Counted from the stretch's first letter, positions 47,473 through 57,252 are shown. The stretch is 64,000 bases of DNA from Keratinibaculum paraultunense (GCF_016767175.1 NZ_CP068564.1:496001-560000); one strand, 5' to 3'. Translations and numbers: made by a program. Notes: generated by a model from the sequence alone, not told the origin.

Positions 47473-48228
47473 ATGATAATTATAAAGACAGAACAAGAAA
47501 TAAAAAAAATGAAAAAAGCAGGGGAACTTTTAGCAAAAACACATAAAGAAATTGCTAAAATGATAAAGCCAGGTATTACTACTTATGAAATAGATCAGTT
47601 TGTAGAAGAATATTTAAAAAAGCATAATGCAACACCAGAGCAAAAAGGTTATTATGGTTATCCCTATGCTATTTGTGCTTCTATTAATGATGAGATATGT
47701 CATGGATTTCCACGAAAGGAACCGTTAAAGAATGGGGATATAGTTACTATAGACATGGTGGTAAATTTAGATGGTTGGTTGGCAGATTCTGCTTGGACTT
47801 ATGAAGTAGGAGATATCTCTGATGAAGCTAGGAAATTATTAAATGTAACTAAAAAAGCTTTATATATTGGAATAGAAAAGGCTGTTATTGGTAATAGGAT
47901 AGGTGATATATCCCATGCAATTCAAACTTATGTTGAGTCTCAAGGTTTTTCTGTAGTTAGAGATTTTGTAGGACATGGAATAGGAAGAAAAATGCATGAA
48001 GCTCCTCAAGTACCTCATTTTGGGAAACCAGGTAGAGGACCTAGACTTATGGAAGGTATGGTAATTACTATAGAACCTATGGTGAATGTGGGCAAGTATA
48101 ACTGTGTTATAGATGATAATCAGTGGACAGCAAGAACTATTGATGGAAAATTATCAGCTCAATATGAACATACATTAGCTATAACAAAAGATGGACCTTT
48201 AATATTGACAGACCAGGAAAATATATAG
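47473..48228 (+). CDS. map: Methionine aminopeptidase, type I
   Basis: A 251-residue enzyme that removes N-terminal methionine from nascent proteins. Metal ligands and flanks are visible: ICASINDEICHGFP (His), GDIVTIDMVVNLDGWLADSAWT (two Asp), VGHGIGRKMHEAPQVPHFG (His), MVITIEPMVN (Glu) and QYEHTLAIT (Glu). No N-terminal zinc-finger extension is present. The first ligand-region segment has VNLDGWLADSA in place of the commoner DGYxGDSA. A second map gene usually lies in the ribosomal protein operon of clostridia, so this may be a paralogue. Confidence 0.93.
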   Translation: MIIIKTEQEIKKMKKAGELLAKTHKEIAKMIKPGITTYEIDQFVEEYLKKHNATPEQKGYYGYPYAICASINDEICHGFPRKEPLKNGDIVTIDMVVNLDGWLADSAWTYEVGDISDEARKLLNVTKKALYIGIEKAVIGNRIGDISHAIQTYVESQGFSVVRDFVGHGIGRKMHEAPQVPHFGKPGRGPRLMEGMVITIEPMVNVGKYNCVIDDNQWTARTIDGKLSAQYEHTLAITKDGPLILTDQENI

Positions 48229-48614
48229 TTAATTCAAAAAAAATTAATCAAAATACAGTTTCTTTTAGAGGAATTTTGCTTTGTTTTTAGCTATAAATAG
48301 TATTAGAATTATGTTAATAATCTAACTCCCAGTGAGAGGGGAAACGCAATAAAGAGATAAGTATATATAACATAAGATACAGTTAAAAATGTAACTAGAA
48401 TATTAGATAAAATGAGCTCGGGAATAGAACTTAATTAGCAATTCTATTAAAAGGTCATTGATGTTATTTAGGAATAAGAACAAAAGTATGACTTTAATTA
48501 CATTGAAAACATGATAAAAATAGTATACTAGAAATAGGGGAAATTATAAGCATTTATTTTTAAATTTTTAAAAATATATAAAAAATGAATTATACACATA
48601 AGGAGTGGATATTT
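48229..48614. other. Gene-free stretch between map and the nitroreductase gene
   Basis: I see no open frame with a ribosome binding site and no recognisable terminator or riboswitch in these 386 bases. A GC-richer patch (about 48326-48350, CTCCCAGTGAGAGGGGAAACG) stands out from the AT background, but I cannot assign it. Confidence 0.4.
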
Positions 48615-49352
48615 ATGACCCTTAATATAGGGAAAGAGTTTATGGAGAAAACAAAATATCAATATTTAGATGAAACAGATCAGCAGAAAGGATTGCCTCA
48701 ACCTCCATTGGAGCTAGAATACGATAGCAATTCAACTATTATTGATTTACCATCAGTAGAAAATATCGAGGTAAAAAACATAGACTTAAGGGAAGCAATT
48801 CAAGAGAGAAAAAGTTTAAGAAAGTATAGTGATAAACCTTTGACTATAGAAGAATTATCCTATCTTTTATGGTGTACTCAAGGGGTAAAAAGGATTGTTT
48901 CAAGACCAGCAACTATAAGAACTGTGCCTTCAGCAGGAGCTAGACATTCTTTTGAAACTTATCTTCTTATAAATAGGGTTGATGGTATAAAACCAGGTAT
49001 CTATAGATATTTAGCTATTGAACATAAATTAATAGAAATTAATACAGAAGCTAATATAGGAGAAAAAGTAGCTCATAGTTGTTGTAGGCAGATGTTTATA
49101 GCCGATAGTGGAGTGACTTTTATATGGAGTACAGTAATATATAGGATGAAGTGGCGATATGGAGAGAGGGGATATAGATATGTACATCTAGATGCAGGTC
49201 ATGTATGTCAAAATCTATATTTAGCTGCACAATCTATAGATTGTGGAGTTTGTGCAATTGGAGCTTTTGATGACGATGAATTAAATAAACTGATAGGATT
49301 AGATGGAGAAGAGCAATTTGTTGTCTATCTTGCAACAGTAGGAAAAAGATAG
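48615..49352 (+). CDS. SagB/ThcOx-type nitroreductase-family oxidoreductase
   Basis: About 245 residues of the FMN-dependent SagB-like dehydrogenase group: LREAIQERKSLRKYSDKPLTIEELSYLLWCTQGVKR, RTVPSAGARHSFETYLLINRVDGIKPGIYRYLAIEHKL and HVCQNLYLAAQSIDCGVCAIGAFDDDELNKLIGLDGEEQFVVYLATVG. Such proteins oxidise azolines in thiazole/oxazole-modified peptide clusters, but stand-alone members, as here, are common and of unknown substrate. No YcaO or precursor-peptide gene is near. The ATG at 48615 is nine bases after AAGGAG; the ATG at 48585 overlaps no site. Confidence 0.85.
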   Translation: MTLNIGKEFMEKTKYQYLDETDQQKGLPQPPLELEYDSNSTIIDLPSVENIEVKNIDLREAIQERKSLRKYSDKPLTIEELSYLLWCTQGVKRIVSRPATIRTVPSAGARHSFETYLLINRVDGIKPGIYRYLAIEHKLIEINTEANIGEKVAHSCCRQMFIADSGVTFIWSTVIYRMKWRYGERGYRYVHLDAGHVCQNLYLAAQSIDCGVCAIGAFDDDELNKLIGLDGEEQFVVYLATVGKR

Positions 49353-49371
49353 AGTAAATGAGGGAGATATT

Positions 49372-49578
49372 TTAGTATTATCTTATTGTATAATGGATAA
49401 TCATGTGCATCTTTTAATTAATGCTGATTTAGATTTAATGGCAGATGCATTAAAACTGACAAATATTAAATCTGCATAGTTATTGGTTAATACAGTTAAC
49501 TAAATTATCCCATAGGAGAATAGCTGAAATAGTAGGTATAAGTAGAGGAAAGGTACATAATATTGCAAAAAAATTGTA
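49372..49578 (+). pseudogene. REP-associated (IS200/Y1-type) transposase remnant
   Basis: The frame LVLSYCIMDNHVHLLINADLDLMADALKLTNIKSA ends at a TAG. CIMDNHVHLLI is the metal-binding HuH motif of RAYT/Y1 transposases. A second piece, RRIAEIVGISRGKVHNIAKKL, resembles the C-terminal helix-turn-helix of this family. The N-terminus, the catalytic-tyrosine region and most of the core are missing, and stops interrupt the rest. It lies between two REP-like palindromes that share AGGGACGGATCT, the expected partners of such an enzyme. Confidence 0.75.
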
Positions 49579-49657
49579 ATGATATAATTGGTATGATTTT
49601 TTTAGTTTGACTATTATAAATTAAAATATGCTAATTTGTAACTATTGTAGACGTGAT

Positions 49658-49713
49658 TATAGACGTGCAGAAAGATCCGTCCCTCATGCACGCCCACTTC
49701 ATGCACGTCTATA
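49658..49713. repeat. REP-like palindromic element (copy B)
   Basis: TATAGACGTGCA at 49658-49669 and TGCACGTCTATA at 49702-49713 pair perfectly over 12 bp, enclosing AGATCCGTCCCTCATGCACG, the reverse complement of the conserved part of copy A. The right arm overlaps the stop codon of the MATE gene and may also terminate it. Confidence 0.7.
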
Positions 49714-51103
49714 AGTTTTCTTTACTATATTCTTTAAATACACCACTAGAAAATCTTTTAAGTACAAGTATCATTCTTACAGCCATATCTATAGTAACGG
49801 CGATCCATGCGCCAGCAAGTGCCATATTTAATAAATCTGCTAATATATATCCTATTCCTAATCTTATACCCCACATGCCAATTGCACTAGCATACATAGC
49901 ATATTTTGTATCTCCTGCACCTCGTAAAGCACCAGCGATGACAAAGTATATAGCAGTAAAGGGTTGTGAAAAAGCTAATATTTTTAAAGCATTTTTACCT
50001 AATGCAATAACTTGTGCATCTTTAGTAAAAATTCCTATCGCATATTGTCCTAAGAAGAAATAAATAACACCAATTAGTGACATCATTATTGTACTAATAA
50101 TGGTTGATTGACGTGCTGCTTCTTCTGATAATTCGGGTTTTTGTGCCCCTATCCCTTGCCCTACAAGAGTAGTTGCGGCCATTTGAAATGCCATTGCGGG
50201 AACAATTCCAAGACCATCAATGTTTATTGCTATTTGGTGTGCAGCAAACATTATAGTACCAAATCCTGCAATTAGTCGTGCAAATAATAATGCACCACCT
50301 CTCATAATCAATTGCTCTATTGCTGCCGGGATTCCAATGTTTAATACACTTTTTATTATATCAGGTTCAAAGCGGTATGAATCATGGATAGATATATGAA
50401 TATACTTATCTCGTGAATATACAGCATGTAATGTAATAGCAAAAGCTACTAATCTAGAGAAAGATGTAGCTATTGCTGCACCTGCTACCTCTAATCTTGG
50501 AAATCCAAGTTTACCGTTTATTAACACCCAGTTCATAAATATATTGATAATATTTGCTACAATGTTTGAGATCATAGGTGTTATCATATCACCTACACCT
50601 CTTAAAGAAGCTGCTAATACCATATTGCCTACGGTAAATACTGTTCCAGCTATTATAATTTTCATATATATTGTTCCAGGTTCTAGTGTATCTACATCTG
50701 CACCCATTAGTTTTATAATAAATCCTGAAGCAGGAATTCCTATTGCAGTTACAATAATTCCCATAATTAGTACAATTATGAAGGATTGTCTTGTTACACG
50801 ACAAGCATAATCACGATTTCCTGCTCCCGCAGCTCTTGCAACAAGGGCTGTAGTTCCTACAACTAATGCACTAAAAACTGAAAATATTAACATAGTTGGT
50901 TGAGCTGCTAATCCAGTAGCAGCAATAGCCCAAGGACCTAAAGATCCTACTTGTATCATATCTATCATTTGAACTAACATCATAAGCCCAAATTCAAGCA
51001 TAGCAGGTAAAGCTAATTTAAATATTGCTTTACGTACATCAGCGGATGTTTTAGCTTCTAAGAAAAAAGATATATCTTGATTATTATCTTTTAAGGACGC
51101 CAT
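49709..51103 (-). CDS. MATE-family multidrug/Na+ antiporter (NorM-like)
   Basis: A 464-residue, 12-helix exporter in two homologous halves: LPAMLEFGLMMLVQMIDMIQVGSLGPWAIAATGLAAQPTML and, in the second half, NIGIPAAIEQLIMRGGALLFARLIAGFGTIMFAAHQIAINI, both ends of the MatE domain. It exports cationic compounds in exchange for Na+ or H+. The ribosome binding site AAGGAGG precedes ATG 51103. The upstream region has a perfect 12-bp palindrome likely to be an operator. A large hydrophobic ORF on the other strand is a shadow of this gene. Confidence 0.92.
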   Translation of the reverse strand: MASLKDNNQDISFFLEAKTSADVRKAIFKLALPAMLEFGLMMLVQMIDMIQVGSLGPWAIAATGLAAQPTMLIFSVFSALVVGTTALVARAAGAGNRDYACRVTRQSFIIVLIMGIIVTAIGIPASGFIIKLMGADVDTLEPGTIYMKIIIAGTVFTVGNMVLAASLRGVGDMITPMISNIVANIINIFMNWVLINGKLGFPRLEVAGAAIATSFSRLVAFAITLHAVYSRDKYIHISIHDSYRFEPDIIKSVLNIGIPAAIEQLIMRGGALLFARLIAGFGTIMFAAHQIAINIDGLGIVPAMAFQMAATTLVGQGIGAQKPELSEEAARQSTIISTIMMSLIGVIYFFLGQYAIGIFTKDAQVIALGKNALKILAFSQPFTAIYFVIAGALRGAGDTKYAMYASAIGMWGIRLGIGYILADLLNMALAGAWIAVTIDMAVRMILVLKRFSSGVFKEYSKENL

Positions 51104-51174
51104 GAAAATCCCTCCTTGCCTTTAATATTTTAATTTTCTATAAATAAAAAAGAACTAAATATATTAAAATATAT

Positions 51175-51186
51175 TTAGCCGGCTAA
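51175..51186 (-). promoter_or_regulatory. Perfect palindrome TTAGCCGGCTAA, probable MarR-type operator
   Basis: The only GC-rich patch in a very AT-rich promoter region, about 70 bases before the MATE start. MarR-family regulators bind such TTAG-core palindromes. A second symmetrical block, ATATGCATATGCATAT, follows at about 51189-51204. Confidence 0.5.
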
Positions 51187-51307
51187 CTATATGCATATGC
51201 ATATATGTTATCATTAATAAAAGTAATAGTCAATATTATTTTTATATTTATAAGTTTTTTGATTTGTCTAGAGTAAAATTACAATAATGAATGGATATTT
51301 ATTAGGA

Positions 51308-51342
51308 AGACTGGGATAAAATATGATATTTTATCCCAGTCT
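51308..51342. terminator. Terminator at the end of the DUF1667 gene
   Basis: AGACTGGGATAAAATAT and its complement form a 17-bp perfect stem around one G. The stop codon of the minus-strand gene lies in it. Confidence 0.75.
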
Positions 51343-51703
51343 ATGCTTTTCTTGCAGCAATTACATCTATTCCTAATCCTAATATATTTTTAATAACTAT
51401 ATCTCCTTTTTTAACAGGAGCGGATATTTCAGTAGAATTTAAAATCTTCATAATTTCCTCTACTTTGTTTTTGGGAACTATTCCCGTTGTCTTTACAGGC
51501 AAGTGTTGAATAATGCCATTTTTAAGTAATACATTTCCAGTTAAAATTCTAGAAGGTTCAGTTACTTCTTTTATTCCAAATTCAATTCCTTTACTGCAAG
51601 TATTTCCTTCTACAACATATCCAGAAGTAGTAGATTCATCTTTAGATATTATTAATTTACATCCTATGGGACATGCTTTACATTTTTTTATGGTTTTATT
51701 CAT
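51341..51703 (-). CDS. DUF1667 protein
   Basis: About 120 residues with an N-terminal cysteine cluster KKCKACPIGCKLIISKDE, a later single Cys (VEGNTCSKGIEFG) and the family's EVTEPSRILTGNVLLKNG. In many anaerobes this domain is encoded with an FAD oxidoreductase and a glycerol-3-phosphate dehydrogenase-like protein, and the cysteines are likely to bind a metal or Fe-S centre. Neither partner is adjacent here. The ATG at 51703 is preferred; a GTG at 51715 abuts the AGGAGA. lipA follows downstream of the opposite end. Confidence 0.8.
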   Translation of the reverse strand: MNKTIKKCKACPIGCKLIISKDESTTSGYVVEGNTCSKGIEFGIKEVTEPSRILTGNVLLKNGIIQHLPVKTTGIVPKNKVEEIMKILNSTEISAPVKKGDIVIKNILGLGIDVIAARKA

Positions 51704-51769
51704 TATTACATTCACTCTCCTAAATAGTAGATTATTGTTGTAGTGTGTAAAAGTATGTATAAAAATATT

Positions 51770-52615
51770 TTAGCAAAAATCTTCAGCATAATATGAACTT
51801 CTAACAAGAGGTGCTGAGGCTACTTTTTTAAAGCCCATAGATAGAGCGATCTTTTTATATTCATTGAATTGTTCTGGAGTAATATATTCCACTACAGGGA
51901 TGTGAGCTTTACTGGGTTGTAGATATTGACCTAATGTTAGTATATCACAATTTACTTCTCTTAACTTTTTAAATACATTTATTACTTGTTCTTTAGTTTC
52001 TCCTAATCCTAGCATCATCCCTGATTTAGTTTTTATATTAGGTTTAGTTTTTTTCACATAGTTAAGTAGTTCTATAGATCTTTCAAATACAGCCATAGGT
52101 CTAACTTTATCATATAGTTCAGGAACAGTTTCAACATTATGGTTTAATATGTTTGGTTCTGAATTTAATATAATATCTATTAATTTTTTATTTCCTTGCA
52201 TATCTGGTATTAATAATTCTATAGTTACTTCTGGAGTAGTTTTTCTTATTTCCTCCACAACTTTTGCGAATTGATTAGCACCTTGATCTTCTAAATCATC
52301 TCTAGTAACAGAAGTAATAACTGCATGTTTTAAGCCTAGCTTGGAGACAGCTTTAGCAATTTTTTCTGGTTCCATTGGGTCTACTTCATCTGGTTTAGCT
52401 TTAGTTACATTGCAGAATGTACAATTTCTAGTACAATTTCTACCTAATATCATAAAGGTAGCAGTTCCTCGTTGAAAACATTCCATTCTATTAGGACAAT
52501 TTGCTTCATCACATACTGTGTTAAGAGAAAGGTCAGAGATTAAATTTTGTACTTTTGTTGATACATTTCCTCCCTGCATTTTTATTCTGAGCCATTCTGG
52601 CTTTTTTATATACAT
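51770..52615 (-). CDS. lipA: Lipoyl synthase
   Basis: A 281-residue radical-SAM enzyme. The auxiliary cluster ligands [12 protein letters not shown] (CX4CX5C), the radical-SAM triad CTRNCTFC (CX3CX2C) and the C-terminal RSSY ([11 protein letters not shown]) are all present. It inserts two sulphurs into protein-bound octanoyl groups, giving lipoyl cofactor for GcvH or 2-oxoacid dehydrogenases. The gene begins two bases after the end of the broken lplA, so the two were one operon. Lipoate synthesis could persist while salvage by this LplA copy is lost. Confidence 0.95.
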   Translation of the reverse strand: MYIKKPEWLRIKMQGGNVSTKVQNLISDLSLNTVCDEANCPNRMECFQRGTATFMILGRNCTRNCTFCNVTKAKPDEVDPMEPEKIAKAVSKLGLKHAVITSVTRDDLEDQGANQFAKVVEEIRKTTPEVTIELLIPDMQGNKKLIDIILNSEPNILNHNVETVPELYDKVRPMAVFERSIELLNYVKKTKPNIKTKSGMMLGLGETKEQVINVFKKLREVNCDILTLGQYLQPSKAHIPVVEYITPEQFNEYKKIALSMGFKKVASAPLVRSSYYAEDFC

Positions 52616-52617
52616 TA

Positions 52618-53466
52618 TTATCCCTCCATATCTGGTGTGATATCCATTAGATCTTTAATAAAGTTGTTAGTTGATAAGCCTTGAATATATTTATGTAGAT
52701 CTACATTATTTAGAATATATTTTAAATCTTTTACATTGTGTTTCGCTCCTATTAATTTTGATTCTAATTCTTCTATATTTCTTTCTCCAAAAAAATCGCC
52801 ATATATAGAGATATTAGTTATGATGCCATTTTCAACATTTAAATGATATTCAATTATTCCACTAGGATATTTAACTGAATTTTTGTATTTATAATTTGGA
52901 CTTTTGCCATAGTTCCATTCCCAAGTTTCAAATTTTTTTTGGATATTTTGTTTATATTTTCTATATCTTTATTATTAAATTTATATATTTTTTCTATATT
53001 ATAAGTTTTTATAATATAGGTTTTCAAATAATTTTTAAATTCTTGTGTTGTCATTTTATTTTTCATGTAAGGAGCAATGTTTGTAACTCGAGAACTTATG
53101 GATTTTATTGATTTATCAACGAATTTAATATTTTTATTTTTAAGGGCAGAAGATAATTTTTCTATATCACAATTATATAAAAGAGTACCATGATGAAGAA
53201 TTTCTGTGGGCAATAAAAGTAAAATTGATATTGTCTAGATCGTTATATACAGCTCCGCCTCCTGAAAGTCTGCGTACTACAAAAATATTGTTTTTGTTGA
53301 TATAATCTAGATTTATTTCAGATAATGTATTTTGATTTCTGCCGATTAATATTGAAGGGACATTTATCCATAACATAAAAATTTCTTCATCAAAATTTTT
53401 CATTAAGTATTCTTCTGCTGCATGATTAAAAAAGGGATTATTGCTATTATTTATGACATATATCAT
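52618..53466 (-). pseudogene. lplA: Lipoate-protein ligase A, broken by a deletion and a frameshift
   Basis: The N-terminal piece reads NNSNNPFFNHAAEEYLMKNF, ILIGRNQNTLSEIN and VRRLSGGGAVYNDLDNINFTFIA, then loses frame. The next piece starts at EILHHGTLLYNCDIEKLSSALK. About 40 residues between FTFI and LHHGT, including the catalytic lysine region, are missing. A second shift occurs in an A8 run (about 52932-52939). One extra A would give KKKFETWEWNYGKSPNYKYKNSVKYPSGIIEYHLN and read on through the C-terminal domain to the stop at 52618-52620. At least two independent lesions make this a pseudogene. A good ribosome binding site remains. Confidence 0.88.
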
Positions 53467-53544
53467 GTTTTTTCCTCCATTAGATGATTGTATTATATTT
53501 CAATTATAACTAATATTTTCTATATCAGCAACCGTAGAGTAATT

Positions 53545-54156
53545 TTATATATTATTTTTTATTCTATAGTCAATTAAACTTTCAATAGTTATTATTTTAA
53601 ATCCAAATTTTTTTGCATATTCTATAAGTTGTGGCGTTCTTGCCATACTTCCATCATCATTCATTATTTCACAAATAACTCCTGCCGGATAAAGCCCAGC
53701 TAATCTAGCAAGATCTATTGCTGCTTCAGTATGACCTGCTCTTTTTAATACTCCCCCTTCTTTTCCTTTTAAAGGGAATATATGTCCTGGACGTCTAAAA
53801 TCTTTGCTGCACACGTTAGGATCTAATATTTTTTTTATTGTAGTAGCTCTGTCTTTTGCAGAAATTCCAGTTGAGGTTTCTTTATAATCTACTGATATAG
53901 TAAATGCAGCTTCATCATATGGATTTTCATCTACCATTTGTTTTATATTTAATTCTTTTAGTCTACTAGCTATAATAGGTAAGCAAATCAAACCTCTTGC
54001 ATACTTAGTCATGAAATTAATTTTTTCTGCTGTTATCTTTTCTGCTGGGACCATTAAATCTCCTTCGTTTTCTCTATTTTCATCATCTACAGCTATTACA
54101 AAATTACCTTTTTTAAATTCTTCTAATGCTTCTTCTACAGTGTTAAAATTGTTCAT
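53545..54156 (-). CDS. ribB: 3,4-dihydroxy-2-butanone-4-phosphate synthase
   Basis: A 203-residue stand-alone RibB with [70 protein letters not shown] and [17 protein letters not shown]. It converts ribulose 5-phosphate to the four-carbon precursor of riboflavin. No GTP cyclohydrolase II domain is fused and no other rib gene is near. It is the last gene of the thiamine operon, overlapping thiE by 14 bases, and so falls under the TPP riboswitch. The ATG at 54156 follows GGAGGTG; the ORF start 15 bases earlier lies on that site. Confidence 0.92.
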   Translation of the reverse strand: MNNFNTVEEALEEFKKGNFVIAVDDENRENEGDLMVPAEKITAEKINFMTKYARGLICLPIIASRLKELNIKQMVDENPYDEAAFTISVDYKETSTGISAKDRATTIKKILDPNVCSKDFRRPGHIFPLKGKEGGVLKRAGHTEAAIDLARLAGLYPAGVICEIMNDDGSMARTPQLIEYAKKFGFKIITIESLIDYRIKNNI

Positions 54157-54763
54157 GATTGTCACCTCCAAATATTAATTGAATATGATTTTTTAAAATT
54201 TTTGTGTCAATATATGGATTCATGCTAGCCATAATATGAGACATAACGGCAACACCAGATATTTTAGTATTTAAGATCATATTGATATTTGTCTCATTTA
54301 TTCCTCCAATTCCTATTATAGGTATGGAAATAGTTTTTTTAAGTTCATTTATAAAATTTAATCCTTTTGGAGGCAAGCCTTTTTTACAATTAGTTTCAAA
54401 TATATGACCTGCTAATACATAATTTGCTCCTTTTTTTTCGCATATGATAGCTTCATCAATACTATGTATACTAACTCCTATAACGCCATCGTATTTATAT
54501 TTATTACTTATGAAATCTTCGTATCCACAATGAAATCCATAGGCATTTATCTCTTGAGCAACTTTTAAATTGCTATTGATTATGAGAGGGATATTGTATT
54601 TATCAGTTATTTTTTTTACTTCTATAGATAATTCAAGTAATTTTGTAGTACATAAATCTTTTTCCCTAAGTATGATTTTATCAATTCCTCCTTTTATAGA
54701 TTCTTCTATTATATTAAAAAAATCTTTGTTAGCAATATGTCTGTTTGTTACTAAATAAAGCAT
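54143..54763 (-). CDS. thiE: Thiamine-phosphate synthase (ThiE/TenI family)
   Basis: About 206 residues with the TIM-barrel thiamine synthase pattern: [94 protein letters not shown] and [17 protein letters not shown]. It joins the pyrimidine and thiazole moieties; a TenI-like aromatase is the alternative. The ATG at 54763 is placed after AAAGGTGG; the longer frame start has no ribosome binding site. It lies between thiH and ribB, with a 14-base overlap to ribB. Confidence 0.85.
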   Translation of the reverse strand: MLYLVTNRHIANKDFFNIIEESIKGGIDKIILREKDLCTTKLLELSIEVKKITDKYNIPLIINSNLKVAQEINAYGFHCGYEDFISNKYKYDGVIGVSIHSIDEAIICEKKGANYVLAGHIFETNCKKGLPPKGLNFINELKKTISIPIIGIGGINETNINMILNTKISGVAVMSHIMASMNPYIDTKILKNHIQLIFGGDNHEQF

Positions 54764-54774
54764 ATTTACCACCT

Positions 54775-55878
54775 TTACATATTTATCCAATTTTTTACTA
54801 TTGGTTGATATCCTTTTTCAAGTATTACTTTTTTTATTTCATCAACACTTCTTCCATCGGATATTTCAAATTGTTCATCGCCACTATCTTCCAAAGAATG
54901 TCCTCCTACTTCAGTAGAGACTCCAGCAGATATTTTATTTATGCATAGTGGAATTAAATTATCTCTCATAAAAGCACTTTCTCTTGTGGTTATGGTAATA
55001 CTAGCATAAGGTAAGAATAGTCTATAAGCTAATATTATTTGAACTAATTCTGTTGCATTAATTGTTTTTATATCATTGAATTCTTTTGTGCAAGGTCTAA
55101 TTCGTGGTACAGAAATTCCAATTTCAGCAGCTGGATATTTTTTTTGCAGATATTTTCCATGTAATCCCCCAAAGAAAGAATCTATTCTCCAATCAGCTAG
55201 TCCTATTAAAGGTCCTATAGTTACACTTCTCATATTTGCTTTTAAAGCTCTTTCAGGAGCATCCAATCTAAATTTATAATTTTTTTTGGGACCACTTATG
55301 TGAACTTTATCATAAATTTCTTCATCGTAGGTTTCTTGATAAATTGATAAACCATCAACTCCTGCTAATACCATTTTTTCATAATCGGCAGTTGACAGAG
55401 GATATATTTCTATGGAAATAGATTCAAAATATTTTTTTAGAATATCTATTGATTTTAAAATATATTCTACAGGACTTCTTTTTTTATCTTCTCCTGTTAA
55501 TACTAATATATTTTTTAAATTTGTTTCAGCTATTTTTTGAGCTTCAATTTCAATTTGCTCATAGGACATTTTTTTTCTTTTTATTTTATTAGTCATATTA
55601 TAGCTACAATAGGCACATTTATTTACACAAAAATTGGATATATACATTGGTGTAAACAAAACAATAGATTTTCCATGACGTTTTAAATGAATTTCTCTAG
55701 CTTTAATAGCTATTTTTTCTAAATGCTTTGTTGCAGCTGGAGAAAGGAGTGCTAAGAAGTCTAGTTCGTCTACTTGATCTTTTTCTAATATAGCTAATAT
55801 ATACTCATCATTTACGGTACTTAAAAAATTTTTAAAATCAAAATTTTTATATAAAGTTATTACATCATAAAAACTCAA
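54775..55878 (-). CDS. thiH: 2-iminoacetate synthase (tyrosine lyase)
   Basis: A 367-residue radical-SAM enzyme that splits tyrosine to dehydroglycine and p-cresol for thiazole formation. [30 protein letters not shown] carries the CX3CX2C triad, followed by [57 protein letters not shown] and ISVPRIRPC. The TTG start at 55878 overlaps the thiG stop codon. The anaerobic ThiH, in place of the aerobic ThiO, fits the lifestyle. Gene order thiS-thiF-thiG-thiH-thiE is standard for clostridia. Confidence 0.95.
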   Translation of the reverse strand: MSFYDVITLYKNFDFKNFLSTVNDEYILAILEKDQVDELDFLALLSPAATKHLEKIAIKAREIHLKRHGKSIVLFTPMYISNFCVNKCAYCSYNMTNKIKRKKMSYEQIEIEAQKIAETNLKNILVLTGEDKKRSPVEYILKSIDILKKYFESISIEIYPLSTADYEKMVLAGVDGLSIYQETYDEEIYDKVHISGPKKNYKFRLDAPERALKANMRSVTIGPLIGLADWRIDSFFGGLHGKYLQKKYPAAEIGISVPRIRPCTKEFNDIKTINATELVQIILAYRLFLPYASITITTRESAFMRDNLIPLCINKISAGVSTEVGGHSLEDSGDEQFEISDGRSVDEIKKVILEKGYQPIVKNWINM

Positions 55879-56660
55879 TTTGCATCACCTTCACTTAGAA
55901 ATCCTAAAAGAGGTGATGAAGGAGAAGCTGTTTTTCTTTGTTTACCTAATTTTGCATTGTATGCTTTTCTCCCAGATTTTACTGCCATGGAGAAGGCTTC
56001 TGCCATCTCTATTGGATTATCCGATGTGGCAATTGCAGTATTTACAAGTACTGCACTTGCCCCCATTTCCATAGCATAGCAAGCATCTGAAGGTCTACCT
56101 ATACCTGCATCTACAATTATTGGAATATCTAATTCGTCTATCATTATTTGTATTATTTCTTCTGTTTTTATTCCTCTGTTTGTACCAATAGGAGAACCTA
56201 AAGGCATGACTGCTTGAGCACCTGCCTCTATAAGCTTTTTCCCTGCTATTAAATCTGGATTCATGTATGGAAGAACAACAAATCCTTCTTTTGAAAGTAT
56301 TTTTGTTGCTTTTATAGTTTCTTCATTATCCGGCAAAAGATATTTATTATCCCATACTATTTCAATTTTAATCCAATTTCCACATCCCATAGCTTTTGCA
56401 ATTCTTGCAATTCTAATTGCTTCTTCTGCATTTCTTGCTCCAGAAGTATTAGGTAATAATATACAGTCTTTTGGAATATATTCTAATATGTTATCGATTT
56501 TATCTTTAGAATCTAGATTTACTCTTCTTACAGCCATAGTTATAACTTCAGCACCACTTTTTTTAATTACTTCAGGTAATATTCTATTGTCTCCAAATTT
56601 TCCAGTTCCAATAAACAATCTGTTTTTTAACATTTTACCTCCAATATTTAAAGTATCCAT
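55875..56660 (-). CDS. thiG: Thiazole synthase
   Basis: A 261-residue (beta/alpha)8 enzyme that builds the thiazole phosphate from deoxyxylulose 5-phosphate, ThiS thiocarboxylate and dehydroglycine. [69 protein letters not shown] (Schiff-base lysine), [16 protein letters not shown] and [31 protein letters not shown] are all conserved. The start follows AGAGGAGG. It overlaps thiH by four bases, as in other tightly coupled thi operons. Confidence 0.96.
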   Translation of the reverse strand: MDTLNIGGKMLKNRLFIGTGKFGDNRILPEVIKKSGAEVITMAVRRVNLDSKDKIDNILEYIPKDCILLPNTSGARNAEEAIRIARIAKAMGCGNWIKIEIVWDNKYLLPDNEETIKATKILSKEGFVVLPYMNPDLIAGKKLIEAGAQAVMPLGSPIGTNRGIKTEEIIQIMIDELDIPIIVDAGIGRPSDACYAMEMGASAVLVNTAIATSDNPIEMAEAFSMAVKSGRKAYNAKLGKQRKTASPSSPLLGFLSEGDAN

Positions 56661-56663
56661 AAA

Positions 56664-57248
56664 TTATACCTCCTCTTTTCCTAAAATAAGTCTTAAAACC
56701 ATATTAGCTTGATGGTTAGCTACTATAGCTACTCTTGGAGCTAAAAATAGTTTATTATCGCTGTTAGATTTAATATTCTCATCTCCTACAACATATAAAT
56801 TTTTTAATACTTTTTTTGTTTTTATAGAATTACTAGAGGAATATCCTGATATACCAGAAGCAGCTACAATTTTTTTATGTTCAAAATTTTTTAAAAAGAT
56901 ATTTATAAGTAGAGCCTTTTCTTTAGGATCATCTAAAGCTTCTACAAGTATATCTACATCTTTAAAAAGTTCAATTATATTATTTTTAGATATTTTAGTT
57001 GTTTTTATTTCTAAAGAAACGGAAGGGTTGATATTTAAAATAATTTCTTTTAGTGCTTCTGTTTTATGTATTCCTACATGTTTTAAAAAGTAATATTGTC
57101 TGTTTAAATTAGATTTTTCAACAACATCAAAATCTACAAGGACAAGATTTCCAACTCCAATTCGTGCTAAGGAAACTGCTACATTTGAACCTAAGCCTCC
57201 AAGTCCAGCTATACCAATTTTGGCATTTTTTAATTTATGTTCATCCAC
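56664..57248 (-). CDS. thiF: ThiS adenylyltransferase ThiF (short form)
   Basis: About 194 residues of the E1-like family: nucleotide motif KIGIAGLGGLGSNVAVSLARIGVGNLVLVDFDVVEKSNLNRQYY and ILVEALDDPKEKALLI, GISGYSSSNSI. It adenylates the C-terminal glycine of ThiS. The short clostridial form lacks the zinc CxxC pairs of the larger ThiF/MoeB. The most likely start is GTG 57248, eight bases after GGAGGAGG, which is itself the sequence coding the last three glycines of ThiS. A TTG at 57269 would place the start before that site. Confidence 0.9.
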   Translation of the reverse strand: MDEHKLKNAKIGIAGLGGLGSNVAVSLARIGVGNLVLVDFDVVEKSNLNRQYYFLKHVGIHKTEALKEIILNINPSVSLEIKTTKISKNNIIELFKDVDILVEALDDPKEKALLINIFLKNFEHKKIVAASGISGYSSSNSIKTKKVLKNLYVVGDENIKSNSDNKLFLAPRVAIVANHQANMVLRLILGKEEV

Positions 57249-57252
57249 AATT

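Noticed and set aside
48585-49352. Thiazole/oxazole-modified peptide (SagB) biosynthetic cluster
   Set aside because: No YcaO, E1-like or precursor gene nearby; the SagB-like gene stands alone.
49653-50063. A 136-residue hydrophobic frame on the plus strand
   Set aside because: It is the antisense shadow of the MATE gene and starts within the REP-like element.
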